From Blastocatellia bacterium (GTDB taxonomy: Bacteria > Acidobacteriota > Blastocatellia > HR10 > J050): a stretch of 64,000 nt of DNA. Shown here in pieces: positions 17,547-27,087 of this stretch (its first letter is position 1; each line of letters begins with the position of its first letter). The stretch spans positions 124,001 to 188,000 of the forward strand of contig JALSQX010000033.1 of the NCBI GenBank assembly GCA_026985075.1. Direction: 5' to 3'. Made by a program: the position numbers and the translations under genes. The notes beneath the pieces were generated by a model. It had not been told where the DNA came from. It did not search any database and saw nothing but the letters and a program-made list of their open reading frames with translations.

Positions 17547-20500
17547 TTAAGGTATGCGAATGAGAATGAAGTTGCTATCTGATTCATCGGTCGTCGTACG
17601 CCCGACGAAATCATGAGCGACGACGCGAATGCGCGCTCGTGGCGATCGCATTCCGCGCGGCACCCGCCAGGCGTACGAACGCTCTGTGCCCGGCACGTCG
17701 GTCGCAATGGGTTCGTAGGTCTGGCCACCATCCAGTGAAAGGAAGATATCGAATGTGGCGATCGCGATATCATCCGAAGCCGTCCAGGTGATCTGAACCG
17801 GCGCGCCGATACGCACGATCAATTCCCGCTGATTGGGGGCCGTGACGGTCACTGCCGGCGGATCTCGATCGATGGCAAACAGCGCATCGCTCTCGTCCTG
17901 AGAGACTAACCCAGCCCCATCTCGACAGACGACGCGAATCCGCGCCCGATTGCTCCCCAGCGTCTCGGGAACCTGCCACTCGTAGGCATCCGTACCGGTG
18001 AGGCCACTGACCAACGTCGTATAGGTGGCCCCTCCGTCGGTGGAGAGCATGATGTCACAGGAAATATCGGGCTTGTTGTCGGTCGCCGTCCACCGGATGG
18101 TGAAGGGGCGGCCCGCCGCGATGATCTCGCCGCCATTGGGCGACTCCAGCTTCACCGTCGGGGGCACCACATCCCGTCCGAACACGACGAAGTCATCGTC
18201 ACTGCAATCGCGGGACTCGTTGCCGGCTCCATCGCGCACGACCACACAGACGCGAGCCTGGGTGGTATCCAGTACGATGGGAACCTGCACCTGAAGTTTC
18301 TGAATGCTCCCGGCGAGGTTGGTCCGCAACGCCTTGAACGTCTTCCCTCCATCGGTGGAGAAGAGGACGTCCTGGGCGACCACGCCCACGTTATCGGACG
18401 AGCGCCACTCGACGGTCATCGTCTCGCCGGCATCGATCAATTCGCCCCCATTGGGCGCGAGCACGGTGACCAACGGGGCCATGGCATCGCCGATGCCGAT
18501 GGTGAAGTTGGGCGAGAATTCGGACGTATTCCCGGCGATGTCGATGGCCGTCGCCGTGAGCTGATCGCCGTTGACCAAGGGCCGGACCAACTGATTCGCT
18601 CCGCTGGACTCCGGCATGAGCACGGAGAAGCGGCCCTCGGCGTCGGGTTTGGTTTGAACGAGGAACTGTCCGCCCTCTCCATATCCACTGGGATCGGGCA
18701 TGGCGCGATAGATCTCGATGGTCTGCAGTTGCGGCATGAGCGTGGGCAGAACGCCACTGACCATCAAGCCTTCATCGGTCTCTTCAATGGACGTGATGAT
18801 GGGGAAGTTGCGCAGATCGTTCGGACCGGTGTCCAGATCACTGGGATCGTTGAACGTGACCCCATCACCGTTCAGATCGATGCCCAACGTCCCATTGTCG
18901 AAGATGGCATTCTCCGACACGCGATTGTTCAAGCTCGCTCCCAGGATACTGATAGCCGCTCGAGAATTGCAGGTGATGGTATTGTGCACCACCCGATTGC
19001 CCACGGCATCTTCGATGCGCACGCCATCCTTGAAATTCCCCAGGCAGGCGCTGGCGCTCACATCGGTGCCGATGAAGTTATTCTCGATGAGGTTATCGTT
19101 GGCCTGGAGGAGGCCGACGCCATCGTCGCCATTGCAGGCGATGACGTTGCGACTGCCGGGGATGGGCCCGCCGATGGTGTTATTGGTGGCCTGGAACAAG
19201 GAGACGCCATCTCCCCCATTGGGCAACACGCTGGCGCCGCTGATGTCCACGCCGATGTAGTTCCCCAGTAGATCATTGAACGCCGACCCGGCGTCCAGAT
19301 AGACGCCCGCCCGGGCATTGCCCGAGATGACGTTCCGCGCCTGCGGAATCGGTCCGCCGATGCGGTTCTCCGCCGCTTTGATCATCACCCCATGGCCGGC
19401 ATTGCCGAGGGCCGCCGTCCCCGTCACATCGGTGCCGATCAGATTGCCGAGGATATTGGTGCTCACGCTGTTGGTGATCTTGACGCCACTGCCCATGTTG
19501 CCGGAGATGACGTTGCCGGCACGTGGTCCAACGCCCCCGATGATGGTGGCATCGGAGCCGTTCGAAATCATGATGCCACTCCCGCTGTTGGGCAGTGCGA
19601 CGGCGCCCGTGACATCGGTGCCGATGAGATTCCCCACGACCTGATTATTGGTTCCCGCTTCGATGCTGACGCCGTTTCGCAGATTGCCCGAGATGACGTT
19701 GGCCGCGCCCGGCGTGATGCCACCGATGATATTGTTTCTCACGCTGGACATGAACACGCCGTCGCCCCCATTGGGCAAAGGCTGCGTTCCGGAGGCGTCA
19801 GTGCCGATGTAGTTGCCCACGACGCGATTATCGAACGTGGGGAAATTCAACGCCACGCCGCTGTTTTCGTTCCCCGAGATGACGTTGCGATCCTCCGGCG
19901 CCGTTCCCCCAATGACGTTCGCCTGGGAACCGTTGCCGGTGATGAGCACGCCGAAGAACTGGTTGGGGCGAGGCTCGGTGCCCGTCTCATCGGTGCCGAT
20001 GAAATTCCCGGCGACGATATTGCCCGTGGCGCGACCAACAATTTTGACGCCGCTGCCGGAGAAGTTGTTGATGACCATCCCCCGCACCACATTGAACGAA
20101 GAGGTGATGGTGAACCCATCGACGGACACTCCGACGTTGCTCCCATCGAGGACGACCTCGGGACCGGCCGGATTGGTATCACCAGTAAACGCCGCTTGCG
20201 TGGAGGCATCGATGACCGTCCCTCCGCCCCTCAACGCGGGCAACGCCGAAGTGAGCTCCAACCGGAAGACGCGACCATCGAACCCCGGATCGGACCGGGG
20301 AATATGGAAGACGATGTCCTGAGGGCCGGGAGTGTTGTTGGCCGCAACGATGGCTTCCCGCAACGAAACGAGACCATCGTTCCCCGGGAGATCGTCGACG
20401 CTGGCCGTCGCCGGGACGTCCATCACGTCCCGCGTGGTGTTCACCACAATGGCCGCCGCCGTGCTCATCGCCAGAGCGATGGCGTCGCCCGCTCGTTGAG

Positions 20501-21680
20501 CGATGACGAGGTCGGCCAAGGCATCCTTGTTCAATCGCGAAGCCATGACCGTGATCGGCTGGCTCTCGACGCGAAGCCGGGCATAGGCTTTGAACCCACC
20601 GTGAGCGTCTCCGAGTAACACCGTCACCTCGGCCCGATCCGCGCTGACTACGGCCAGATCGAGAGCACCATCCTCGTTCAAATGAGCGGCGGTCATTGCC
20701 GTGATGGGCAACCCGGTGCTCAGAATGCGCGGAGGGAGAAATCCCCCCCGATGATCCCCGAGCAGAACCATCATATCGCCTTCGGCCTGAGCGACCACTA
20801 CGTCCATCGACTCATCGGCATTGAAATCGCCCAGCGTCATGGCCGTGAATCCGCTCTCGGACGAGGCCACGCTGACCGGTTCGTAAGCGTGGGCTGCCGA
20901 GAGGAGCATCACGTCTCGCTCCAGAGCCAATACGACATCGGTCAACCCATCGTTATCCACATCGGTCGCCTGCATCACTCTGACCTCGGGCGTCTCGCCG
21001 TTCGGCCAGGTATAGAGCGGTAATGGATGTTCGAATCCCCGACCATCCCCCCGGACGAGAGCCAGGCACCCGGGAGTCTCACAGGCCACCAGCGCATCCG
21101 TATAGCCATCTCGATCGACATCGGCCAAGGCCAGCGACTGGATGGTCGATCCGACTTCGTACGTCTTCGTGGATTCAAACGTCCCGTCTCCGGTCCCTTC
21201 CAGAACCGAGAGCACCGTGGCATCACGATAAGCCAGCACAATATCCAAGTGCCCATCGAGATTGATATCGCCGAGCGCGACCGCCGTAGGCTGCCGGGCC
21301 GAAAGGTCAAAACGGCGAGGAGCGGTGAAGCCACCCCGCCCATCACCAAAGCGCAGACCCAGCCGCGCCGCGCCAGCTCCTCGATAGATGGTCACCAGAT
21401 CAACGAAGCCATCCTCGTTGAAATCGCCCTCGGCCAAACTCCATGGCCGCAATGCCCCGCCCACCGGCTCAGCGGACAGCGAAGAAGTCACCTGCCGATA
21501 GGCCAGAACGGGCCAATTGATCTCATGCAACTCCGAGAGGAGCTGCGTGCTCTCCGATACCTGTGTCACATCCGTTTGTTGGCTCACCTCACGATCAGCC
21601 TCGGCTACGGGCAAGGTCAGAGCCCAAACGAGTAACATCAGGCTCACCATAAGCGCGCTGATCATTTTGTTGCTCATCAT
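17547..21680 (-). CDS. Very large secreted protein: FG-GAP propeller, CSLREA/beta-helix, Ig-like repeats
   Basis: A 1377-residue exported protein. A signal peptide (about 1-30: MMSNKMISALMVSLMLLVWA) precedes FG-GAP repeats (about 60-400; DFNEDGFVDLV, DINLDGHLDIV, DVDRDGYTDAL). A CSLREA-type segment follows at about 425-460 (LVSLREAIVAANNTPGPQDI). A right-handed parallel beta-helix of about 400 residues is built from repeated NVISGN and GNxIGTDxTG turns. The tail (about 1070-1377) has three Ig-like units, each with a PNGGE- or PNQRE-type start and a W-x-A/S-x-DN core. It is probably a surface adhesin or polysaccharide-binding protein; no catalytic site was identified. ATG 21680 follows AAAGGAGAG. 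Upstream lie a sigma-54 promoter and the activator gene described separately. Confidence 0.85.
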   Translation of the reverse strand: MMSNKMISALMVSLMLLVWALTLPVAEADREVSQQTDVTQVSESTQLLSELHEINWPVLAYRQVTSSLSAEPVGGALRPWSLAEGDFNEDGFVDLVTIYRGAGAARLGLRFGDGRGGFTAPRRFDLSARQPTAVALGDINLDGHLDIVLAYRDATVLSVLEGTGDGTFESTKTYEVGSTIQSLALADVDRDGYTDALVACETPGCLALVRGDGRGFEHPLPLYTWPNGETPEVRVMQATDVDNDGLTDVVLALERDVMLLSAAHAYEPVSVASSESGFTAMTLGDFNADESMDVVVAQAEGDMMVLLGDHRGGFLPPRILSTGLPITAMTAAHLNEDGALDLAVVSADRAEVTVLLGDAHGGFKAYARLRVESQPITVMASRLNKDALADLVIAQRAGDAIALAMSTAAAIVVNTTRDVMDVPATASVDDLPGNDGLVSLREAIVAANNTPGPQDIVFHIPRSDPGFDGRVFRLELTSALPALRGGGTVIDASTQAAFTGDTNPAGPEVVLDGSNVGVSVDGFTITSSFNVVRGMVINNFSGSGVKIVGRATGNIVAGNFIGTDETGTEPRPNQFFGVLITGNGSQANVIGGTAPEDRNVISGNENSGVALNFPTFDNRVVGNYIGTDASGTQPLPNGGDGVFMSSVRNNIIGGITPGAANVISGNLRNGVSIEAGTNNQVVGNLIGTDVTGAVALPNSGSGIMISNGSDATIIGGVGPRAGNVISGNMGSGVKITNSVSTNILGNLIGTDVTGTAALGNAGHGVMIKAAENRIGGPIPQARNVISGNARAGVYLDAGSAFNDLLGNYIGVDISGASVLPNGGDGVSLFQATNNTIGGPIPGSRNVIACNGDDGVGLLQANDNLIENNFIGTDVSASACLGNFKDGVRIEDAVGNRVVHNTITCNSRAAISILGASLNNRVSENAIFDNGTLGIDLNGDGVTFNDPSDLDTGPNDLRNFPIITSIEETDEGLMVSGVLPTLMPQLQTIEIYRAMPDPSGYGEGGQFLVQTKPDAEGRFSVLMPESSGANQLVRPLVNGDQLTATAIDIAGNTSEFSPNFTIGIGDAMAPLVTVLAPNGGELIDAGETMTVEWRSSDNVGVVAQDVLFSTDGGKTFKALRTNLAGSIQKLQVQVPIVLDTTQARVCVVVRDGAGNESRDCSDDDFVVFGRDVVPPTVKLESPNGGEIIAAGRPFTIRWTATDNKPDISCDIMLSTDGGATYTTLVSGLTGTDAYEWQVPETLGSNRARIRVVCRDGAGLVSQDESDALFAIDRDPPAVTVTAPNQRELIVRIGAPVQITWTASDDIAIATFDIFLSLDGGQTYEPIATDVPGTERSYAWRVPRGMRSPRARIRVVAHDFVGRTTTDESDSNFILIRIP

Positions 21681-21774
21681 CTTCTCTCCTTTACGAGTGT
21701 CGTTGGTCCCACCGGCGCGAGTTGATAGGTCCAACCTCATCAACCCCCGACTTGGAGAACCACCGATCCACCTG

Positions 21775-21791
21775 TTGCAAATCCCATGCCG
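21775..21791 (-). promoter_or_regulatory. Predicted sigma-54 (-24/-12) promoter for the beta-helix gene
   Basis: On the minus strand the site reads CGGCATGGGATTTGCAA. The invariant GG (-24) and GC (-12) are exactly 12 bases apart, and GGCAYG-N4-TTGCA agrees with the consensus apart from the leading base. Transcription would start about 85 bases before the gene's ATG. A sigma-54 activator gene lies directly upstream, which strengthens the call. Confidence 0.7.
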
Positions 21792-21992
21792 AATCAGGAT
21801 GGGTCAGAGCTGTTCGGCTATCCGGTTGTATAAAAAGAAGTTATCACGCTGGATCGGATTCGGGGACGAGCCCCTTGAAGAAATACTCTCCTGCTTTTAC
21901 TAGAGGCGATCTCCGTCCGCGGGGCGAAGTCCAACGATCCGTAGGACAAGGGGTTATAGCAAAAATGCTAGAGTAAAAAGACTCCCCTCGGA

Positions 21993-22020
21993 TGAAACAC
22001 GATGTTTCAGATATGAAACA
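21993..22020. promoter_or_regulatory. Three-heptamer palindromic element, candidate enhancer site for the sigma-54 activator
   Basis: TGAAACA (21993-21999), TGTTTCA (22003-22009) and TGAAACA (22014-22020) alternate in orientation with spacers of 3 and 4 bases, giving two overlapping perfect palindromes. The centre lies about 225 bp upstream of the -24/-12 promoter, a usual distance for activator binding with DNA looping. The rest of 21681-22127 shows no gene. Confidence 0.65.
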
Positions 22021-22044
22021 CCCCTTTCTCGCCAGAATCGTCGG

Positions 22045-22148
22045 GGATGCTGAGACGCGTCACGCCACGCGCTGGGCGTTATTTTCAAGCAACCAGCTTG
22101 AACCCGCGGTGAGGATGCTGAGACGCGTCACGCCACGCGCTGGGCGTT
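22045..22148. repeat. 36-bp perfect direct repeat, copies 68 bp apart, at the 3' end of the activator gene
   Basis: Copy 1 is 22045-22080 and copy 2 is 22113-22148; both begin GGATGCTGAGACGCG. Copy 2 contains the last codons and stop of the activator gene, and copy 1 lies downstream of that stop. The intervening 32 bases are unrelated. Only two copies exist. The rsmA gene shows the same arrangement with the same 68-bp offset. Confidence 0.9.
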
Positions 22149-23315
22149 GGCCGAGAGATTCGATCCTTTCCGCGTCCGCGGGCGAAAGGCATCGGGGTCG
22201 ATCTGATGCCGCCGCAGTTTCTCGTAGAGGTTTGCTCCGTAGAGGCCCGTCTGTCGCGCCGTGCGCGAGACATTGCCCTGGTTCAATCTCAAATGATACG
22301 TGAGATAAGCCTTCTCGAAGGCGCCGACGATTCGCTCCTTGGCTTCCCTGAACGAACAATTGAAATCGGCCTCATCGAAGGGGGCCTGGGAGGTCTTCAC
22401 CGACTGGTGGCGAAAAAACGACGGCCGCTGGAACTTCGCCGGCAAGGTATCCATGGTCAGCGTATCCCCATCACAGAGGATGACGGCGCGATGGATCACA
22501 TTTCGCAGCTCCCGGACATTACCCGGCCAGTCGTAGGCTTCTAGCGCCTGGATCACCTCACCGGCGATCCAGCGGATGGACTTGTTCATTTCGTTGGCGA
22601 AGTGTTGGACGAAATACCTGGTCAGCAGCCCGATGTCGTCCTTCCGCTCTCGCAACGGCGGAAGCGTCAAGGTGACCACGTTGAGGCGATAGAAGAGATC
22701 TTCACGGAATGTGCCCGCCCGGACCTTGGCTTCCAAGTCCTGATTGGTGGCGGCGATGAAGCGAATATCCGTGTAACGAGGACGGACGTCGCCCACTCGG
22801 TTGAATTCCCCCTGCTCCAGAACGCGCAACAGCTTCAGCTGGAACGTAGGGCCGATTTCGCCGATCTCGTCCAGAAAGACGGTCCCTCCGTTGGCGGCTT
22901 CGAAGAAACCGACCTTGTCCCGATCGGCGCCGGTGAACGCCCCCTTCACATGACCGAATAACTCACTCTCCACTAATTGATCCGAGAGCGCCGCACAGTT
23001 GACGATCACCAGGGGATGGCGTGCTCGCCGACTCAATCGATGGATCTCCCTGGCCAGGAGCTCCTTTCCCGTGCCGCTCTCGCCAGTGATCAAAACGGTC
23101 GCATCGCTGCGGGCCACTCGGGCCGCCTCGCTGAGGAGATTCTGTAATCGCTCGTTGGTGGTCAGGATCTTGGTGTACGGGAATCGCTGGCTGAATGGGT
23201 GCTCGATGATCATCTCTTCTCGCTCCGTCCACACATCGGCTGTCGCCTGAGATTCGACCGGAATGCTCGTGTGTGACGTCGCTGAGGACGTCTCAGAGGG
23301 GATTCGGTCATTCAT
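22128..23315 (-). CDS. Sigma-54-dependent transcriptional activator without a receiver domain
   Basis: A 395-residue enhancer-binding protein. The AAA+ core has Walker A GESGTGKE (78-85), the sigma-54 contact loop GAFTGA (125-130), Walker B VFLDEIGE (146-153) and the arginine-rich [11 protein letters not shown] and [11 protein letters not shown] blocks. The C-terminus carries a Fis-type HTH ([20 protein letters not shown]). About 50 residues precede the AAA+ region and contain no receiver, GAF or PAS domain, so it is not a two-component regulator; activity may be set by level or an unknown input. The ATG at 23315 follows AGAGGAAG. It lies directly upstream of the sigma-54 promoter of the giant beta-helix gene, its likely target. 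Confidence 0.92.
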   Translation of the reverse strand: MNDRIPSETSSATSHTSIPVESQATADVWTEREEMIIEHPFSQRFPYTKILTTNERLQNLLSEAARVARSDATVLITGESGTGKELLAREIHRLSRRARHPLVIVNCAALSDQLVESELFGHVKGAFTGADRDKVGFFEAANGGTVFLDEIGEIGPTFQLKLLRVLEQGEFNRVGDVRPRYTDIRFIAATNQDLEAKVRAGTFREDLFYRLNVVTLTLPPLRERKDDIGLLTRYFVQHFANEMNKSIRWIAGEVIQALEAYDWPGNVRELRNVIHRAVILCDGDTLTMDTLPAKFQRPSFFRHQSVKTSQAPFDEADFNCSFREAKERIVGAFEKAYLTYHLRLNQGNVSRTARQTGLYGANLYEKLRRHQIDPDAFRPRTRKGSNLSANAQRVA

Positions 23316-23496
23316 GCCCACTTCCTCTCGCGCTTCCACTCGCTCGCTCACTCGATCTCGTTCACGAACTCTCTCGCTCGCTCACGCGTCTGTGTTTCTC
23401 CCTATCACAGTCACACGACCATGCGACCTCGACCCACTCGCCCTCACGCTCGATGCTGTTGATCGCTGTTATCTGTTATTATGCTGAGCTTGTGCT

Positions 23497-23526
23497 ATCC
23501 TAACAAAAAGCCCGGTGGGATGTCAA
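23497..23526 (-). promoter_or_regulatory. Predicted sigma-70 promoter of the sigma-54 activator gene
   Basis: On the minus strand TTGACA (23526-23521) and TAGGAT (23502-23497) are 18 bases apart in an AT-rich patch. The leader to the ATG at 23315 would be about 175 bases and contains repeated CTCGCTC-type sequence of no clear function. Confidence 0.55.
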
Positions 23527-23578
23527 GAAAAATTAAAGAAGATTCTTAACCAATTGATGCTAATGAACAGCTTGTGCA

Positions 23579-24832
23579 TCACTTAGAATAAATAAGCATG
23601 CCCTTTTTGATGACTCCGCTCACGTGGTTCATGCCGTAGTAGTAGGGGATCTCTCGATAGTCACGGCAATCGAACAGGATGACGTCGGCCTGCTTGCCCA
23701 CTTCCAGCGATCCGATCAGATGGCCGCGATGAAGGCTATAGGCGGCGTTAATGGTGGCCGCGGTGAAGGCTTCGGCGGGCGTCAGGTCCATCTGGGTACA
23801 GGCCAGGCTGAGGATCATCTGCATATTCGGGGTTGGCGAACTGCCTGGATTGAAGTCCGTGGCCAGGGCGATGGGTAAGCCCTGGCGGATCATCTCACGG
23901 GCGGGAGCGTACCGATGGAGGCCGAGGTGCACGACCGCTCCCGGCAAGAGGACGGCGATGGTGCCCGCGTCACGCAACTTGCCGATCGTCTCCGTATCCA
24001 CGTACTCCAGATGGTCGGCGGTGATGGCGCCCATTTCGGCGGCCAGCCGAGCGGCTCCCGATGGACTGAACTGGTTGGCGTGGATTCGGAGCCGAAGTCC
24101 CACCTCCTTAGCCCGCGCCATGAGCGCCCGCGCCTCCGATTCGGTGAACGCTCCCTCCTCGCAAAACACGTCGTGATACTCGGCCAGCTTCTGCCTCCCC
24201 ACGATGGGAAGGAGATCTTGCAGAATCATTTTGAGATACTGGTCGCGACGGTCGCGAAATTCATCGGGCACGATATGGGCGGCCAACAACGTAGGAACCA
24301 ACTCCAGAGGGCCCTCCTGGTGGAGGCGGTGGATGACCCGTAGGAGTTTCAACTCCGCTTCCAGACTGAGCCCATAGCCCGTTTTGGCCTCGACGGTCGT
24401 CGTTCCATGTCGGAGGAACCACCGGGCATACTTACGGGCGATCTCGAGCAACTCGTCTTCGGTGGTGGCGCGCGTTCGTTCGACCGTGGATCGAATTCCA
24501 CCACCTCGAGCGGCGATCTCCTGATAACTCAGTCCCGAGGCTCGCCATTCGTATTCATCCGTGCGCGTTCCGGCAAAGACCGGGTGGGTATGAGGATCGA
24601 CGAACCCCGGAGCGACGACCATCCCACTGGCATCGATGACGTCGACGGGCTGGCCCGAAGCGCGACCCAAGGAGTCCGTCGTCCCCACGGCGGCGATCCG
24701 GCCATCTTCGATGTACACAGCACCATCTTCGATCACCGCCAGGTCGCTCATTTCCGCTCCGGCGCGCGGTCGCTTCGGGCCGGCGAGCGTGATCAGTTGA
24801 GCCGCATGCGTGATGAGCAATTTCCCGGACAT
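23579..24832 (-). CDS. hutI: Imidazolonepropionase
   Basis: Hydrolyses 4-imidazolone-5-propanoate to N-formimino-L-glutamate, the third Hut step. The 417-residue amidohydrolase has the metal-binding HxH in FVDPHTHPVFAGTR, the substrate block AKTGYGLSLEAELK, IHANQFSPSGAARLA and TADHLEYV, and the late TDFNPGSSPTPNM carrying a conserved aspartate. Length matches the family. Two starts are possible: GTG 24841, overlapping the hutU stop, or ATG 24832, used here. It is translated with hutU, whose stop lies at 24838-24840. The fourth step (HutG or HutF-type enzymes) is not in the window. Confidence 0.96.
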   Translation of the reverse strand: MSGKLLITHAAQLITLAGPKRPRAGAEMSDLAVIEDGAVYIEDGRIAAVGTTDSLGRASGQPVDVIDASGMVVAPGFVDPHTHPVFAGTRTDEYEWRASGLSYQEIAARGGGIRSTVERTRATTEDELLEIARKYARWFLRHGTTTVEAKTGYGLSLEAELKLLRVIHRLHQEGPLELVPTLLAAHIVPDEFRDRRDQYLKMILQDLLPIVGRQKLAEYHDVFCEEGAFTESEARALMARAKEVGLRLRIHANQFSPSGAARLAAEMGAITADHLEYVDTETIGKLRDAGTIAVLLPGAVVHLGLHRYAPAREMIRQGLPIALATDFNPGSSPTPNMQMILSLACTQMDLTPAEAFTAATINAAYSLHRGHLIGSLEVGKQADVILFDCRDYREIPYYYGMNHVSGVIKKGMLIYSK

Positions 24833-24837
24833 GGACT

Positions 24838-26508
24838 TCACTCGCCACTGAACTTCCGCCCCAGCATGGGGATATGGATCTTCTTTTGCCGAGCCGTCTC
24901 CATGGCTTCCTCATAGCCGGCGTCCGCGTGGCGAGCGATTCCGATCCCCGGGTCGTTGGTGAGGACGCGTTCCAAACGGAGCGCCGTCTCCGGCGTTCCG
25001 TCGGCGACGATGACTTGTCCGGCGTGGAGGCTGTAGCCGATTCCGACGCCACCTCCGTGATGGAATGAGACCCACGATGCCCCAGACGCCGTATTGAGCA
25101 ACGCATTGAGGATTGGCCAATCGGCGATGGCGTCACTGCCATCCTTCATGCCCTCGGTCTCTCGATAGGGCGAGGCCACCGATCCGCAATCCAGATGATC
25201 GCGCCCGATGACCACCGGCGCTTCAATGCGCCCCCGCTTGACGAGATCGTTGATGGCCAGGCCAAACTCGGCGCGCTCGCCGTAGCCCAACCAACAGATG
25301 CGCGCCGGCAGCCCCTGAAACCGGATGCGCTGACGCGCTAACCGAAGCCATCGCTCCAACACGGGATCTTCGGGGAACAGCTCCAACGCCAGATCATCCG
25401 TTCTGGCGATATCCTCCGGATTTCCCGACAGCGCCACCCAGCGAAACGGACCACGCCCTTGGCAGAACATCGGGCGAATGTACTCGACCACGAAACCGGG
25501 AATCTCGAAAGCCTCCTTGACGCCCGCCTGATAAGCCTGAGCGCGGATGTTATTGCCATAATCGAAGGTCACCGCCCCCCGCCGTTTGAGTTCTAACATC
25601 GCCTGAACGTGAACGGCGATTGACGCCATGGACCGCTTGATGTATTCCTCAGGATTGCCGTGTCGCAACTCCACCGCCTCGGTCAGCGAGAGCCCAGCCG
25701 GGATGTAGCCGTTGAGGGGATCGTGGGCGCTGGTCTGATCGGTGAGGAGATCGGGCACGACCTCGCGACGGACCAGCTCGGGAAGGACTTCAGCACAATT
25801 GCCGACGAATCCCACCGAGAGTGGTCGGCGTTCCCGTTTGGCGGTCATGACGAGGTCGAGGGCTTCGTCCAAACGATCGGTCATACGATCGCAATAGCCG
25901 GTCTCGATGCGCCGGCGGATGCGGGCCGGATCGACTTCGATGCCCAGGAACGCCGCCCCGTTCATCGTCGCGGCCAGCGGTTGCGCGCCGCCCATTCCTC
26001 CCATGCCGCCGGAGATGACCAATCGCCCGCTCAGATCACCGCCGAAATGCTTTCTCGCCGCCGCGGCGAACGTCTCGAACGTTCCCTGTACGATGCCCTG
26101 CGTGCCAATGTAAATCCAACTGCCCGCCGTCATCTGACCGTACATGATCAACCCCAAGGCCTCCAGCCGACGGAACTCGTCCCAGGTCGCCCAATGAGGC
26201 ACGAGATTAGCGTTGGCGATGAGTACGCGAGGCGCCATTTCATGGGTGCGAAACACGCCCACCGGCTTTCCCGACTGCACCAGGAGGGTCTCATCATTCT
26301 CCAACTCCCGCAGGCAGCGAACGATGGCGTCAAAGCAGGCCCAATTCCGGGCCGCCTTGCCCGCCCCTCCATAAACGATGAGCTGTTGGGGATTCTCGGC
26401 CACCTCCGGATCGAGATTATTCATCAGCATGCGGAGAGCCGCTTCCTGATGCCACCCTTTACAAGTGATCTCGGTTCCTCGAGGTGCTCTGATGTGACGC
26501 GTTGCCAT
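24838..26508 (-). CDS. hutU: Urocanate hydratase
   Basis: Adds water to urocanate, using tightly bound NAD as electrophile, to give imidazolonepropionate. The 556-residue length is exactly typical. Family blocks seen are [35 protein letters not shown], the glycine-rich [33 protein letters not shown] and [19 protein letters not shown]. The ATG at 26508 follows GAGGAGG with good spacing. hutI follows, essentially overlapping. Together with hutH at 7.5-9.0 kb this gives three of the four core Hut enzymes, split over two loci. Confidence 0.97.
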   Translation of the reverse strand: MATRHIRAPRGTEITCKGWHQEAALRMLMNNLDPEVAENPQQLIVYGGAGKAARNWACFDAIVRCLRELENDETLLVQSGKPVGVFRTHEMAPRVLIANANLVPHWATWDEFRRLEALGLIMYGQMTAGSWIYIGTQGIVQGTFETFAAAARKHFGGDLSGRLVISGGMGGMGGAQPLAATMNGAAFLGIEVDPARIRRRIETGYCDRMTDRLDEALDLVMTAKRERRPLSVGFVGNCAEVLPELVRREVVPDLLTDQTSAHDPLNGYIPAGLSLTEAVELRHGNPEEYIKRSMASIAVHVQAMLELKRRGAVTFDYGNNIRAQAYQAGVKEAFEIPGFVVEYIRPMFCQGRGPFRWVALSGNPEDIARTDDLALELFPEDPVLERWLRLARQRIRFQGLPARICWLGYGERAEFGLAINDLVKRGRIEAPVVIGRDHLDCGSVASPYRETEGMKDGSDAIADWPILNALLNTASGASWVSFHHGGGVGIGYSLHAGQVIVADGTPETALRLERVLTNDPGIGIARHADAGYEEAMETARQKKIHIPMLGRKFSGE

Positions 26509-26714
26509 ATCGCCTCCTCAGGGTCGTTATTCTGAGCAAAGTATACCCCGGCAGCCTGAGGGAGGGCAATTATCCATCTGACACCTCACCACGCGCCTCC
26601 AGATCACCCTTTGGCGCTCGAAACAGTGACGCTCGACGACCGGCTTCCGCATCAACGTCAGACGGCACCCTCTTGCCGGTTTCCACCCACATCGTCACCA
26701 CCCTCCAATCACCC

Positions 26715-26743
26715 TTGACATCATTCCCATGATGATGTAAGAA
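26715..26743 (+). promoter_or_regulatory. Predicted promoter with overlapping palindrome upstream of the small hydrophobic protein
   Basis: TTGACA (26715-26720) and TAAGAA (26738-26743) are spaced by 17 bases. An inverted repeat CATCAT-TCCC-ATGATG (26719-26734) fills the space between them, a position where a repressor would block polymerase. Confidence 0.45.
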
Positions 26744-26781
26744 AGTACACATCAAAACCAAGACTAAGGAGGAAGAGAGTC

Positions 26782-26988
26782 ATGAACCGGACCTTAGCTT
26801 GTTTGGGGATGGTGAGTGCCATCATCGTGGCGTCTTCGCTCACCGTGGCGGTGCCCCAGGTTGTGGCACTCCTCACATTTGTCCTTGGCGGTAGTCCTTT
26901 TGCTATTCTCACCCTCGCCGGGGGAGCGTTCATCACCGGCTTCCTTCTCGGCGTGGATACGACGTCGAGTCTGATTATCGCCTTATAA
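26782..26988 (+). CDS. Small hydrophobic protein, unrecognised
   Basis: A 68-residue protein with a strong ribosome site (AAGGAGG at 26766-26772) and its own predicted promoter. Nearly the whole chain is hydrophobic: residues about 5-35 and 42-68 could form two membrane helices, or the first could be a signal peptide. Charged residues are almost absent apart from R3 and D59. I do not recognise the family and there is no cysteine-rich or toxin signature beyond small size and hydrophobicity. It stands alone, flanked by minus-strand hutU and cdd. A weak hairpin with TTT (27039-27056) lies downstream. Confidence 0.6.
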   Translation: MNRTLACLGMVSAIIVASSLTVAVPQVVALLTFVLGGSPFAILTLAGGAFITGFLLGVDTTSSLIIAL

Positions 26989-27087
26989 TCCGACTGGTCG
27001 CGCCACGGTGAACTAAACGGTCGTCGACATTCCCTCGTCCTCCTATCGGGAGGTTTATGGGGACGAAGAAGGGGTGCCGAGTCAGCT

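Noticed and set aside
19392-20618. 408-residue open frame antisense to the beta-helix gene
   Set aside because: It arises from the repeat periodicity of the minus-strand gene.
22045-22148. Minimal CRISPR-like repeat-spacer-repeat (36 + 32 + 36)
   Set aside because: Only two copies, one of them coding, and no cas gene or leader is near.
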